Below are positions 1 through 8,188 of a DNA stretch of 64,000 nucleotides, in pieces. A model generated the notes under the pieces. It made no database searches. It had not been told where the DNA came from and saw nothing but the letters and a program-made list of their open reading frames with translations. Positions within the stretch are counted from its first letter, which is position 1; each line of letters starts with the position of its first letter. The DNA is from UBA9611 sp965237595 (GTDB lineage Bacteria > Chloroflexota > Dehalococcoidia > Lucifugimonadales > UBA3495): contig CBDEFY010000001.1 in the NCBI GenBank assembly GCA_965237595.1, forward strand, positions 124,001 to 188,000, in the 5' to 3' direction. The position numbers were made by a program, and so were the translations under genes.

Positions 1-348
1 CCGGATGGTCACGGGCATGTTGGAATCGCCGTTGGACTTGAATCTCCACAACGCCAGCCAGTTTACGATGGCGTCCAGGGAATACAACATGAAGTCCAGC
101 CGTTGATGCACCAGAACGGGACGCAACCCAACTAAAGCGGCGCCGGCGGCGGTGGAGGTCATTACACCTTCGGCCACCGGGAAATCCTGCACCCGGTCGG
201 CGCCGTACCGCTTCGCCAATCCCGTAGTGGTGCCGAATACCCCTGAGTGGTAATCGACGAGTTGACCCAGCACGATAACGTCGTGACTCAGGTCCATGGC
301 TTGGGTAAGAGCTTCATTGATGGCGGCGGCGTAGGTCAGTGTGCGCAT
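1..348 (-). CDS. Transketolase-like E1 beta subunit (pyruvate/acetoin dehydrogenase type), partial
   Basis: The reading frame starts at the ATG at 348 and runs off the window at position 1, so only about 116 residues are visible. It begins MRTLTYAAAINEAL and carries the hallmark GTTTGLAKRYG, then a DFPVAEG segment and GLRPVLVHQRLDFM, as in the pyrimidine-binding half of thiamine-diphosphate E1 beta subunits. It would pair with the E1 alpha gene just upstream (stop at 363, 14 bases away), decarboxylating a 2-oxoacid. E1-like pairs of this kind also occur in polysaccharide gene clusters next to epimerases, which fits the neighbours at 2472-4236. The substrate cannot be told from the fragment. 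Confidence 0.8.
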   Translation of the reverse strand, partial: MRTLTYAAAINEALTQAMDLSHDVIVLGQLVDYHSGVFGTTTGLAKRYGADRVQDFPVAEGVMTSTAAGAALVGLRPVLVHQRLDFMLYSLDAIVNWLALWRFKSNGDSNMPVTIR

Positions 349-362
349 AATTCTATGGGTGA

Positions 363-926
363 CTAATAGGGCCGCGGAATCGAGTCGCTCTGGCTTTCGT
401 CGAATTCTTCGATCAGGGTTTCCGGTGCTTCACAAGGTAAACGGTCGGCCACGGGACTGGTAGGGCAGTAGTTCAAGTTTTCCCAAGATGTTGGTTCGGG
501 GAAGGGGCTGGTCTTGGCGAATTCGAAGGCGGAACTGATTTCCCGGTCAACCTCGTCGGTCATGGCAGCCTTGTCAGCGAGGGTCAACAGGCCGTCGGCA
601 AACATCTCTGTCTCGAGCAGTTTTATGGGGCAGTTGGCCTCCCAGAAATCCCGTTCCGCCTGCGGACGATATTCCTGAACGTCGTCATTTTCGGGACCAA
701 CATGGCCGGATCGCCGGTAGGTGTAGCATTCGATGAATGAAGGGCCGTTCCCGGACCTGGCGCGCTGGAATGCCCCATCCAACGCACGGTAAACCGCAAC
801 GACATCGTTGCCGAACAGGCTTTGAGATTCAACGCCAAATGCGGCGACGCGCTCCGAGAGGTTGTCCTTCGGCTGGCGCTTCAACATATGGGAATAGGTG
901 GCATAGAGATTGTTTTCACAGACGAA
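363..926 (-). pseudogene. E1 alpha subunit of a thiamine-diphosphate dehydrogenase, 5' part lost at an IS end
   Basis: Reading from the IS boundary, the frame opens with FVCENNLYATYSHM, the conserved ENN-Y block of E1 alpha subunits. It continues through VFGNDVVAVYRALDGAF-like residues to a normal stop at 363. The upstream half, with the GDG...N thiamine-diphosphate binding motif, is missing; the frame is cut exactly where the IS3-family element begins (927). The internal ATG at 887 would give a 174-residue protein lacking the cofactor site, so I call this a pseudogene. The beta subunit downstream is intact as far as visible. Confidence 0.8.
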
Positions 927-1037
927 TGTAGACCGTCAGCGATAATGGGACACATATAAGGGTAGGAAAACCCGAGAGTGGGAGGGTGGTGTGAGCTCCT
1001 GAAATGAGGGTAGAGTTACCCACAGAAAGGAGCAGAT

Positions 1038-1445
1038 GTGTCCCAATTAGAAGTAAGCAAAGCAGAGGCCGCCGAGGAACGAAGCGAGCAGACCAGGTCT
1101 TTCGTCCGTACAGTGAAGGCGGCTGCCCGACGTAAGTACACCTCCGAAGACAAGATCCGAATTGTTCTGGAGGGCTTCCGCCGCGAGGTCACAGTCAACG
1201 ACCTGTGCCGGCGGGAGGGGATCAAGCCCCACTCCTACTACTCGTGGACCAAAGAGTTCATGGAGGCGGGCAAGGAGAGGTTGACCCGTGACTCGGTTCG
1301 GGACGCCACTCAGCATGAGGTAGGGCAGCTCAAGCGAGAGAACGGGGAACTCAAGGAGCTAGTGGCCGATCTGTCGCTGGAGGCGTACCGTCTCAAAAAA
1401 ACGGCCATCCCCGTGCCCCAGGACGCCACCGGTACCAGCGGATGA
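1038..1445 (+). CDS. IS3-family transposase OrfA (helix-turn-helix protein)
   Basis: This 135-residue protein starts at GTG 1038 behind an AGGAG ribosome-binding site. It has a homeodomain-like HTH (residues about 33-75, RRKYTSEDKIRIVLEG ... REGIKPHSYYSWTKEF) and a C-terminal leucine/glutamate-rich coiled coil, as in OrfA proteins that recognise the IS ends. It overlaps orfB by four bases (ATGA at 1442-1445), so translational coupling or frameshifting could join the two. Confidence 0.85.
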   Translation: MSQLEVSKAEAAEERSEQTRSFVRTVKAAARRKYTSEDKIRIVLEGFRREVTVNDLCRREGIKPHSYYSWTKEFMEAGKERLTRDSVRDATQHEVGQLKRENGELKELVADLSLEAYRLKKTAIPVPQDATGTSG

Positions 1446-2428
1446 GCGCCCCGGAGAAGGCAGAGGTAGTTACCAAAGTATCCTCGTCTCCCCTCCCCAA
1501 GCGAAAGGTCCTCAGAGAGCTGGGCATCCCTAAGAGCACCTACTACCGGTGGCTCAGACGCCAAGACCAACAAGGACTTGAGGACCGACCAGGAGGCGAT
1601 CAGCCACCATGGAACCGTCTTACTATTCAGGAAGAACGCTCAGTCCTGTTATCAGCCAGAGAGATGCCAGAGCTGAGCTGCCGTCAGCTGGCCGCGTGGA
1701 TCACCGACAACCAGGGCTTCTCAGTCTCAGAGTCCAGCGTCTACCGTATCCTGGGCAGGGAGGGCCTAGTGAAGCGGCCTGAGATGCGGTTGGCCGCGGG
1801 GAAGGAGTACCACCGCAAGACCACAGGACCTCACCAGATGTGGGCCACCGATGCCTCATACTTCAGGGTGGTTGGTTGGGGCTACTACTACCTGGTCACC
1901 GTTATGGACGACTACTCCCGCTTCATCCTGGCTCACAGGCTTCAGCAAGATATGACGGCCGACTCCTTCATCGAGGTGGTCCAGGATGCTGTGGACACGA
2001 CCAGCATGGACCAAGTTCCAGTCACAGACCGCACCAGGCTGCTGAGTGACAACGGTCCAGGCTATGTCTAAAGAGCATTCAGGGACTACCTGGGGATGGT
2101 TGGCATCAAGCACATCCTAGCAACTCCTTTCCACCCTCAGACCAACGGGAAGCTGGAGCGCTACCACCAGACCATCAAACGGGACGTCAACCAGGTGCCT
2201 TATGAGTTGCCCGCCGACCTTGAGGCTGCTATCGCGGCCTTCGTCAGCTACTACAACTACCGGCGCTATCACAAGGCTCTGGGCATCGTGACACCATCAG
2301 ACGTGCTCAAGGGAAGACGGCAAGAGATCCTACAACGCAGGAAGGAGGTGAAGGCTCAAACCACCGAACGGCGACGACGCTACAACAGGGCCCTCAGGGA
2401 GCTCACCAGACCTCCATCCAGCCCCTGA
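1442..2428 (+). pseudogene. IS3-family transposase OrfB with in-frame TAA
   Basis: The frame encodes an rve/DDE integrase core: HTH_21-like N terminus, first Asp in MWATDASYF, second Asp in LLSDNGPGYV, and the Glu in NGKLERYHQTIKRD. A TAA at 2069-2071 immediately follows GPGYV, and the same frame continues as RAFRDYLGMVG to the stop at 2428. Relatives normally have a small residue such as Ser here, so one base change (TCA to TAA) would explain it. The stop separates the two Asp residues from the catalytic Glu, so the encoded transposase should be inactive unless the stop is read through. Confidence 0.85.
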
Positions 2429-2471
2429 TCTCTCGGCTCCCAATGTGTCCCACTTTTGCTGGTTGCTAACA

Positions 2472-2788
2472 CTTACCGTCCCATCCACGTTGCTCCGGTG
2501 ATAGGTCATCGGGTCTTTGATTGACGGAACTATGTCGGCCAGGGCCGCTAGATGGAAAACCCACTTAATTCCCGCCATCAGATTCTGTATTTCGGCATGG
2601 TCAGTGATATCGACGTTGTGCACTGTAAGCCGCTGGATATTTTTAAGGTGCTCCAGATTTTGGGGACTGCCGGTGGCGAAGTTGTCCAGCACCACAACTT
2701 CGTGACCATCTTGTAGCAATCGCTCGACCAAATGACTTCCGATAAATCCCGCGCCGCCGGTAACTAAGGTTTTCACGGAACTGACCAT
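2472..2788 (-). pseudogene. NAD-dependent nucleotide-sugar epimerase/dehydratase, 3' part lost at the IS end
   Basis: The protein starts at ATG 2788 as MVSSVKTLVTGGAGFIGSHL, the GxxGxxG Rossmann motif of extended SDRs. It continues with VVVLDNFATG and FHLAALADIVPSIKDP to HRSNVDGTVS, where GalE/WbpP-type enzymes go on to VLEA. The frame instead runs into the IS inverted repeat at 2471. The catalytic YxxxK region is absent. It lay downstream of the regulator and antiterminator at 3013-4236 and probably belonged to a polysaccharide operon. Confidence 0.85.
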
Positions 2789-2887
2789 CCCAATTCAACG
2801 GATTGACAGGTAAATCCTCAAAGGACCGGCGCGGGCCCAACGCAAATCTGTTTGAGGTCAGGCAAGTTGCTGTTGAGGTTGCCTACT

Positions 2888-2905
2888 TAACTAACTAACT
2901 AACTA
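2888..2905. repeat. TAAC tetranucleotide microsatellite
   Basis: Four uninterrupted TAAC units plus a partial fifth lie in the spacer between the epimerase start and the end of the NusG-like gene. Such a tract in an untranslated leader could vary in length; no function is shown by the sequence. Confidence 0.7.
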
Positions 2906-3012
2906 GGGAATGCTTCGCCGTTTCGTCCCAATGGGGCGAAAAATTAGACACGGTATGCAAGACTATCCCGGAGCTGTGGCTACGACAGGGTTGTCTGATG
3001 TCGGTGAGTTGC

Positions 3013-3607
3013 CTAGGCTTGTACCCGGCTCAGGTTTACTGGCCGGAAGCCCTGGACCCACCGGCCACGACCCCGGGTATGCCTGGGAGGGCGGTCCTTT
3101 TCCCAGGATTCGTTATGGACCGGTTGAAGGTCGGACCATGGTATTTTGGCTTTAACCATACGCCCCATGAATTGCAAAAGGACCAAAGAGCGAGTTTGGG
3201 GGGTCTTCGCTTCCTCAACCACCTCTCCGATGCTCTGCAGTTGGCCCGAATTTACTCGTACTGCTTCACTGCGGCGGAAACGCCGCCACAGGCCGGTGGA
3301 AGGGTCGATCCCTGCCACACGTTGCGCCAATTCCTCTATCACCTCGTCCGGTACCGTCGGAATCACCCCACCGAACCCATCCTGTAACCCGATGAGCAGG
3401 GCGGAACAAGGGCCATTCCGAGGATTCCGAATCGTGACGAAGGAAGATATAGCCTGGAAACAGAGGAGCGTCGGCGTGCCCAAGCCGGTTTTGAGGACTT
3501 TTCATAGTGGGAAAGAAAATCTCGAAGCCTTCACGAGTAAGTTCCTCAGCGGCTTGGTATTCCGCGCTGGGTTCTGTCCGCAAAACGTACCAACCAGCAG
3601 TCCCCAC
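3013..3607 (-). pseudogene. RfaH/NusG-family antiterminator of a polysaccharide locus, frameshifted
   Basis: The N-terminal NGN domain (GTG start at 3607; WYVLRTEPSAEYQAAEEL, then LFPGYIFLRHD, the classic NusG core) is in one frame until about 3370-3385. The C-terminal part (GFGGVIPTVPDEVIEEL and the KOW-like GQLQSIGEVVEEAKTPQTR) continues in another frame to the TAG at 3013. One indel of a few bases near 3370-3385 explains this, either genuine decay or a sequence error. The gene starts inside the stop of the upstream regulator (TAGTG overlap). Specialised NusG paralogues at the head of capsule or O-antigen operons suppress termination through the long operon, which suits the epimerase downstream. 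Confidence 0.75.
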
Positions 3608-4236
3608 TACACCCTCCCGGCCTTTCCGTTTGAAAAGAAGGCAACCAATTTGCTGGGATCGATTTCTTTCTCCCTAAGTTTAGACGGGATAGAATCTTCG
3701 TTCCCCAGATACGCGACCAAGATACGGTCAAATTGCTCTGTCTCCAAAGAGGCCAGGTCCCGGACCGGCATTCCCAGAAACTTTTGGCCAACCATGCTAT
3801 CTGGCCCAAAAACCTCGATCTCTTCGATTCCAATCTCTTTGAGTCCGAGGTACACCAGTTCGGCGAATTCCCCCGCGCCGTAGATGGCTATGCGGGATTC
3901 TTCATGTAACCGCAACGGCTCTAGCTGCTCTCTTAAGGTCCGCCGTACCGATCGATAGTCATCAAGGACTCGGTGAACGTAAGCGATCGTGAGCCGGAGT
4001 TTGTGCGAGATGCCCTCCGGAGTTAGCGTATATAACCAGCGTTTCCAGCCTGCTTGGCTGGCGCGCACGTAGCCTTTCTGAATCAGGTTGCGCAGCATCA
4101 CGTTGGTCAGCCCCAGGGCGACTCCCGTTTTCTGTGAAAGTCCCCGTTGGGTAACCTCTGGTGTCTCCTCAACTTGAGAGAGGATCTGCAACTCCCGGTT
4201 GGGGTTCGGTTCTTGTTGTTCATTCTTTGAACGCAT
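3607..4236 (-). CDS. MarR_EPS-like winged-helix regulator fused to a Rossmann-like domain
   Basis: This is a 209-residue protein. Residues about 15-75 form a winged helix (RELQILSQVEETPEVTQRGL ... NLIQKGYVRAS ... LTPEGI) typical of regulators placed first in exopolysaccharide loci. A basic helical linker follows (about 80-105). Residues about 112-200 look like a small nucleotide-binding Rossmann fold (RIAIYGAGEFAELVYLGL), resembling the N-terminal domain of PglD-type sugar acetyltransferases. A sensor binding a nucleotide or sugar-nucleotide is plausible but inferred. It is transcribed toward the NusG-like gene with overlapping stop/start. The -10 box ends only 7 bases before the ATG (see promoter), so the message may be leaderless. 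Confidence 0.75.
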   Translation of the reverse strand: MRSKNEQQEPNPNRELQILSQVEETPEVTQRGLSQKTGVALGLTNVMLRNLIQKGYVRASQAGWKRWLYTLTPEGISHKLRLTIAYVHRVLDDYRSVRRTLREQLEPLRLHEESRIAIYGAGEFAELVYLGLKEIGIEEIEVFGPDSMVGQKFLGMPVRDLASLETEQFDRILVAYLGNEDSIPSKLREKEIDPSKLVAFFSNGKAGRV

Positions 4237-4243
4237 AATTTTG

Positions 4244-4272
4244 AGTTTAAATACCGTCGATTTCTATGTCAA
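4244..4272 (-). promoter_or_regulatory. Sigma-70-type promoter for the polysaccharide regulator
   Basis: On the minus strand, TTGACA (plus 4267-4272) and TAAACT (plus 4244-4249) are separated by 17 bases. The ATG at 4236 begins 7 bases after the -10 box, so transcription should start at or near the start codon. Upstream of the -35 lies a direct repeat (ATTGCGTT / AATTGCGAT, about 4279-4296) that could bind a regulator. Confidence 0.6.
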
Positions 4273-4575
4273 GCACTATTGCGTTAATTGCGATTTAGTT
4301 ATTGTCATGCAAGGTGAATCGGGTGCCGCCCATCAGTTGTACCGGGTTGGTACCAAATAAAGTGAGAGTCCCGCGGTATTCCCGATGTTCACCAATCGGG
4401 CTCCACGTCACGTTTGTTGAACGTTGATCTGATTGCACCGTACATATTTGGAAATCGCCGTCAGGTTGGGAAGCCCCCGTTTGGGCAGTCTTCGTTGGGC
4501 AAATACGCAAAGGAAGAGGCGTGATAGAGTAATAATGAAAGTGACTGGATTCATGGCAGCGTTATGAGTGCATTA
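4273..4575. other. Spacer between the regulator promoter and an IS copy; no gene seen
   Basis: About 300 bases carry only short frames without recognisable domains or ribosome-binding sites. A stretch with GTGAGAGTCCCGCGGTATTCCC resembles a degraded IS3-type end (compare the GTGGGAGTTCCGCCG near 4620), so this may be remnant IS sequence. Apart from the direct repeat near 4279-4296 I see nothing functional. Confidence 0.4.
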
Positions 4576-4998
4576 TAAGGTGGACCCAATTAGTTGGACA
4601 GGTTTGGTGCAAAATTAAGTGGGAGTTCCGCCGTCTTTCCAAGGTCTGAGAACGCTCCGTTCGGTGCCCGTTTCCCATTGATTGACCGTTCATCTGATGG
4701 CGCCAAGTCTCCTTTGAACACCTCAGCCGGTGTCCGGTAGCCCAAGGCCTGGTGGGGTCTTTGGTTGTTGTAGAAGCTGAAGTATGCGTCAAGCCCGGCC
4801 TTGGCTTCTCGCCCGTTGGAGTAGGCCTTCAGGTAGACCTCCTCGTACTTAACCGTGCGCCACAGCCGCTCCAACAAGATGTTGTCGGTGTAGCGTCCCT
4901 TCCCGTCCATGCTGATTCTCACTCCGTGCTGCTCTAGGAGACCGGTAAAGGCTTCGCCGGTGAACTGGCTGCCCTGGTCGGTGTTGAAGACCTCTGGC
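4576..4998 (-). mobile_element. Truncated inverted copy of the adjacent IS3-family element (orfB 3' end)
   Basis: On the minus strand this encodes the last about 135 residues of the same OrfB as the copy at 4999-6326 (PEVFNTDQGSQFTGEAF ... RTPAEVFKGDLAPSDE), ending in its own stop and terminal repeat AAGGTGGACCCAAT (from about 4576). The 5' part of the element is missing. The fragment is cut at about 4998, directly against the left end of the full copy. The two copies are head-to-head in sequence but only one is complete, so the arrangement is not a simple insertion of one into the other. Confidence 0.8.
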
Positions 4999-6326
4999 TG
5001 AGGTGGACCCGGAAATTCGGACAGGTGGTTAAGTGAGAGTTCTGCTCCTAAAATAGCTACAGCTGTTGCTGTGAGGGAGGAGTGGGACATGTCAAAAGAG
5101 CGGAGGAAGCACAGCCCAACATTCAAGGCCAAGGTGGCCCTGGAAGCGGTGAAGGGTGAAGAGACGGTGGCCCAACTGGCCGCCCGCTACGAGGTCCATC
5201 CCGGGCAGATCCAGGCCTGGAAGAAGTCCTTGTTGGAAGGAGCGGTCGGCGTCTTTGGTGGGAACCAAGACAAACGCCAGAAGAGCGATGCGGTCCTTGT
5301 TGCCCGGCTCTATCAGCAGATCGGCCAACTGAAGGTTGAGCGGGATTTCTTGGCGGAGAGGCTCGGTCCATGAGCCGGGAGCGGCGGCGGGAGATGGTGG
5401 ACCGGCGGCACCCAGCCTTGTCCACAGTGAGACAGTGCGCCTTACTGAGCATCAGCAGGTCCAGCCTAAACTACCGGCGCAAGGGGACTTGCTCGGAGAA
5501 CCTGACCGTGATGAAGGCGATGGACCACCAGTACCTAAGTACCCCCTTCTACGGGTCGCGGCGCATGAGGGTCTGGCTGGGCACTCAAGGTCACAGGGTG
5601 AACCGGAAGCGGGTCCAGCGTCTGATGCGGACCATGGGACTACGTGCCATCTACCGGTGGCCCCGGACCAGCAAGCCGGGGCCAGGGCACAAGGTGTATC
5701 CCTACCTCCTGAGCGGCATGGAGATCACCAGACCAAATCAGGTGTGGGCCGCCGACATCACCTACATCCCCATGGCCAAGGGTTTCTTATACCTGGTGGC
5801 CATCATGGATTGGTACACGCGGTACGTGGTGGCCTGGCGTCTTTCCAACACCTTGGATGCTGATTTCTGTGTCGAGACATTGGAGGAAGCGCTTGGCAAG
5901 GGGAAGCCAGAGGTCTTCAACACCGACCAGGGCAGCCAGTTCACCGGCGAAGCCTTCACCGGTCTCCTAGAGCAGCACGGAGTGAGAATCAGCATGGACG
6001 GGAAGGGACGCTACACCGACAACATCTTGTTGGAGCGGCTGTGGCGCACGGTTAAGTACGAGGAGGTCTACCTGAAGGCCTACTCCAACGGGCGAGAAGC
6101 CAAGGCCGGGCTTGACGCATACTTCAGCTTCTACAACAACCAAAGACCCCACCAGGCCTTGGGCTACCGGACACCGGCTGAGGTGTTCAAAGGAGACTTG
6201 GCGCCATCAGATGAACGGTCAATCAATGGGAAACGGGCACCGAACGGAGCGTTCTCAGACCTTGGAAAGACGGCGGAACTCCACTTAGTTTTGCACCAAA
6301 CCTGTCCAACTGATTGGGTCCACCTC
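4999..6326 (+). mobile_element. Second type of IS3-family insertion sequence, complete
   Basis: The terminal repeats start TGAGGTGGACCC at about 4999 and end with the complement at about 6326; both also carry GGACAGGT a few bases in. It contains orfA and orfB with an intact DDE triad. If this copy had simply landed in another copy, the rest of that copy would be expected to the right of 6326; instead unrelated sequence begins there. No clear target duplication is visible. Confidence 0.8.
5089..5373 (+). CDS. IS3-family transposase OrfA
   Basis: The protein begins MSKERRKHSPTFKAKVALEA at ATG 5089 (an in-frame ATG at 5071 is also possible) and has the transposase_8 type HTH (AQLAARYEVHPGQIQAWKK). 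A C-terminal coiled coil (QIGQLKVERDFLAERL) follows. It ends at 5373 overlapping the OrfB start by four bases (ATGA), the usual arrangement for coupled or frameshifted IS3 transposases. Confidence 0.85.
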   Translation: MSKERRKHSPTFKAKVALEAVKGEETVAQLAARYEVHPGQIQAWKKSLLEGAVGVFGGNQDKRQKSDAVLVARLYQQIGQLKVERDFLAERLGP

Positions 6327-6356
6327 ATACATCGAGGCGAACACAACGGCAAATGA
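5370..6356 (+). CDS. IS3-family transposase OrfB (DDE integrase), C terminus running past the IS end
   Basis: An HTH_21 region (RMRVWLGTQGHRVNRKRVQR) is followed by the rve core with D in WAADITYIP, D in FNTDQGSQF and E in DNILLERLWRTVKYEE, all intact. Compared with the truncated copy at 4576-4998, where the frame ends LPLNFAPNLSN, a small indel near 6282 shifts the C terminus. The frame therefore crosses the terminal repeat and stops outside the element at 6356. The catalytic core should be unaffected. Confidence 0.85.
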   Translation: MSRERRREMVDRRHPALSTVRQCALLSISRSSLNYRRKGTCSENLTVMKAMDHQYLSTPFYGSRRMRVWLGTQGHRVNRKRVQRLMRTMGLRAIYRWPRTSKPGPGHKVYPYLLSGMEITRPNQVWAADITYIPMAKGFLYLVAIMDWYTRYVVAWRLSNTLDADFCVETLEEALGKGKPEVFNTDQGSQFTGEAFTGLLEQHGVRISMDGKGRYTDNILLERLWRTVKYEEVYLKAYSNGREAKAGLDAYFSFYNNQRPHQALGYRTPAEVFKGDLAPSDERSINGKRAPNGAFSDLGKTAELHLVLHQTCPTDWVHLIHRGEHNGK

Positions 6357-6830
6357 TCACAATCTCAGGTGAATCCCCGATATCCATCCCCACAGGGCGG
6401 CCTGAATCAGGGTTGCCAAGGCTCCATATAAAAAGCGTGCGCAACGAAACTACTCAGATTCCCAAGCCAGGAAAATTGCAAAAAATAGCCATGGGGAAGA
6501 TGAGCAGCGGAGCCCTGATGGGACCTAATACGTGGCGCTTTCGTGGACGGAGCGCGCTATTCTGCTGGAGTTAAACTCGGTGGTCAGAGGGTATCGGTCA
6601 AGGGAGTGTCGCCATTATGTCGATTATGGTCGAAGAGGGAAATTCGGGCCGAATTAACGATTCGGATCGACCATCCAATACTTAGAACCAGACTCACCCA
6701 TACCATGATGATTGTGATCAGGCCTGCCAAAAACGCCCGCCGGAACAGCTCTGATGTTACCTTGGCCCAGAATTTACTCATGGCACCACTGTCACACCCA
6801 ATAGGGTCTGTGGGTAGTACCAAAAGGACC
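6327..6830. other. Spacer between IS elements with one weak membrane-protein ORF
   Basis: The only frame worth noting is on the minus strand, ATG 6781 to 6584 (65 residues), starting MSKFWAKVTSELFRRAFLAG. It has one predicted membrane helix (about residues 14-38) followed by a short polar tail. This resembles the first helix of small integral membrane proteins, but no family is recognisable. It has no strong ribosome-binding site. The rest looks non-coding. Confidence 0.3.
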
Positions 6831-8056
6831 TAGTACTCAGTCAACCGTAAAATCGGAAGGGTAAAGGCGGTGAAGTTTGGTTCGTGCGTCCCGGGTGTTG
6901 AACCGCCAGTTGATGGTGGCTCTGGCGGCGTTGCGCTCCTTGACCAGAGCATCGACTTCCCTCCTGAGGGCCTCCTCGCCGGAGAGCCGCTGCTTCAGGC
7001 AGGAGCGGGACAGGACGCTGAACTCGATCTCCGCCATGTTCAACCAACTCCCGTGCTTGGGCGTGTAATGAAACTCCAGCCGCCTGGCAATCCTCCGGGC
7101 TTCCTCAGCCGGGAAAGTCTCGTACAGCGATGCCCGGCGATGGGTATTCAGATTGTCCAAGACAACCCTTACCACCTCGGCTTCCGGGTAGGCTTCATCC
7201 GCCAGCCAGCGCATCCGGCGGGCGAAGTCTTGCATCGTGCGCCGCTCCGTGACCGCCACCCCTCGCCAACCCGCCAAGGGCTCGCAGGCCAAGAACAGGT
7301 TGCGGGTACCCTCCCGCCGGTATTCGTAGTCCTGCCGCAGCGGAAGTCCCGGCCGGGGCGGCAGAGCGGGCTGGGTCTCCGCCAACAACTGGGTGGATGT
7401 CTCGTCAAAGCAAACCACCGGACGTTGGGGATCATAGGGTTCGGCGTAGAGATCCAGGACATCCTCCATGTTAGCCACAAATTCCGCGCTCACCTTGGGA
7501 ATGCACCACTCCTTCTTCTGCCACGGCTTGAGGGCGTTTTTTTGAGACGCTGGCGCACCCCCTCGTGGGACATGGAGGGCGTCAGCCCCAACTCGACCAC
7601 CTTCCCGGCCAGCAGACGCAGGGTCCAGTGGTCATGCCCTTCCGGCGGCGGGCTGCAGGCCAAAGCAATCAGGTGGGCTTCGCCCCGGTCGTCCAACTTC
7701 CGGGGCCGGTTGGCCTGGGGACGGTCCTGCAAAACCCTCTCCAACCCTTCTTCGGCAAAGCGCTGCTTGACCCGGTATACGGTGCTCAGGGCCACATCCA
7801 AAGCTTCGGCCACTTGGGGTGCCGCCCAACCGTCGTCGCTCTTTAGGAGAATCCGCGCTCTAGCGGTCACTCGGGCTGAGTTTTTGCCAACCCGGATCAG
7901 TCGCTGGAGCTCTTCCCGTTGTTCCTGTGCCAGCCGCACCGCGTATTTGTCCCTGACCATCATTGCCACCCCCGCCATAAACACTTCCCACCAGGCAGGA
8001 TAGCTCAATTGGCCCCTTTCTTAAACAAATCCCAAAACCAAGTTGACTGAGTACTA
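6831..8056 (-). mobile_element. IS630-family insertion sequence with TA target duplication
   Basis: Perfect 15-bp inverted repeats, TAGTACTCAGTCAAC, lie at 6831-6845 and 8042-8056, with the outermost TA on each side matching the TA target duplication typical of the IS630/Tc1 group. The element is complete and carries a transposase in two frames. Unlike the other IS elements here it shows a clean insertion: removing it joins AGGACC-TA-GATCG. Confidence 0.9.
6837..7978 (-). CDS. IS630-family transposase, two frames joined at an A7 slippery run
   Basis: Upstream frame: ATG about 7978 (an in-frame TTG lies at 8008). It gives MAGVAMMVRDKYAVRL, then an HTH pair (WAAPQVAEALDVALSTVYRVKQRF; DHWTLRLLAGKVVELGL) and runs to 7490. 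Downstream frame: VSAEFVANMEDVLDLY ... PVVCFDETSTQLL (first Asp), VRVVLDNLNTH (second Asp), YTPKHGSWLNMAEIEF (Glu), ending at 6837. Joining them with a -1 shift at the seven A residues (plus-strand T run 7537-7543) gives the continuous RQRLKKNALKPWQKKEW, as expected for this family. A programmed -1 frameshift is likely, since the rest of both frames is undamaged; a base deletion is the alternative. Confidence 0.8.
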
Positions 8057-8188
8057 GATCGTGGACCCTCTGGGTCCAAAATTACCTTAAAGTTGGGGAG
8101 AATCTATGGGGCCGAGAGCGAGCTTTCCTCGATGCGTGTTGTAGACCGCTGGGCTGGAGGCGGAGCGTCTCCGAGAAGACCGAGTTGG

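Larger units (their letters stand above)
927..2471 (+). mobile_element. IS3-family insertion sequence, complete but with nonsense-mutated transposase
   Basis: The ends are 29-bp imperfect inverted repeats at 927-955 and 2443-2471; 20 of 29 positions match, both start TGT and share TGGGACACAT internally. Inside lie orfA (1038-1445) and orfB (1442-2428). No target-site duplication is visible: the left flank is E1 alpha (ending GACGAA) and the right flank is an epimerase gene (starting CTTACC). The two flanks therefore belong to different genes, which is not what a simple insertion produces. Confidence 0.85.

Noticed and set aside
2888..2905. TAAC repeats as a CRISPR or phase-variation array
   Set aside because: Only four 4-base units, no spacers, and located outside any reading frame.
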